DNA of 64,000 bases, from contig JANSXV010000001.1 in assembly GCA_024742735.1 (NCBI GenBank), positions 248,001 to 312,000 on the forward strand, given 5' to 3'. The DNA comes from Alphaproteobacteria bacterium. Lineage in GTDB: Bacteria; Pseudomonadota; Alphaproteobacteria; Caulobacterales; Maricaulaceae. Made by a program: the position numbers and the translations under genes. Within the stretch, counting starts at the first letter, position 1. Each line of letters opens with the position of its first letter. This document shows, piece after piece, positions 63,992 through 64,000 of the stretch. The notes beneath the pieces are model-generated. The model was not told the DNA's origin, did not search any database, and saw only the letters and a program-made list of their open reading frames with translations.

Positions 63992-64000
63992 GCCGCCAGC

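Overview
The window is gene-dense, GC-rich chromosomal DNA from an alphaproteobacterium. The SufB-C-D-S-T-A iron-sulfur operon, tig-clpP-clpX order, a class II-type Coq4 protein, a large TonB-dependent receptor, an autotransporter and many acidic proteins fit the marine Caulobacterales/Maricaulales (Maricaulis/Oceanicaulis-like). That placement is inference from gene content and codon use; no rRNA is present. I found no integrase, transposase, phage module, CRISPR array or origin.

Layout. 1-5969: suf operon (sufB is cut by the left edge), with three small unfamiliar genes inserted between sufB and sufC. 6068-10369: glutathione transferase, TfoX-N protein, TMEM175-like channel, diguanylate cyclase, DEAD-box helicase. 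10551-16158: two secreted amidohydrolases in tandem, topoisomerase IV subunit B, and a lytic-transglycosylase lipoprotein. 16407-19757: a classical autotransporter. 19938-21726: glnB-glnA nitrogen control operon. 21876-27314: NAD(P)HX repair enzyme, malic enzyme, MATE transporter. 27331-28647: an orphan gene, a TPMT-like methyltransferase and tRNA-Leu(UAG). 28908-33206: trigger factor, ClpP and ClpX, interrupted by an antisense lipoprotein gene. 33264-36677: TonB receptor, tRNA-Phe(GAA) and a low-GC PH-domain gene. 36766-40011: an FMN hydroxyacid oxidase divergent from a two-gene operon that I read as DgcN-DgcA (D-glutamate catabolism through N-acetyl-glutamate). 40073-45618: a VOC-like lipoprotein, a TetR/aminotransferase operon, an outer-membrane barrel protein and a zinc-less quinone oxidoreductase. 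45649-48577: a LysR regulator divergent from a tight three-gene cassette (unknown protein, GNAT, isochorismatase-fold protein lacking catalytic Cys and Lys). 48662-53140: isoaspartyl peptidase, small membrane proteins, homogentisate dioxygenase with FAH hydrolase, HspQ. 53356-57956: Ppx/GppA phosphatase, RlmE, Coq4 and a hybrid histidine kinase. 58107-62690: guaB, an RsmB-like methyltransferase, guaA and slyX. The right end has an AAC(3)-I-type acetyltransferase and a DUF4386 membrane protein.

Regulatory signals. Four clean inverted repeats sit in promoter regions: upstream of hmgA, of coq4, between tetR and the outer-membrane gene, and between lysR and the three-gene cassette. Good intrinsic terminators follow clpX and the outer-membrane gene, and a weaker one follows glnA. 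The features I consider least explained are the 46740-48577 cassette, the genes inside the suf operon, the lysine/alanine tail on trigger factor and the chromosomal AAC(3)-I homologue.
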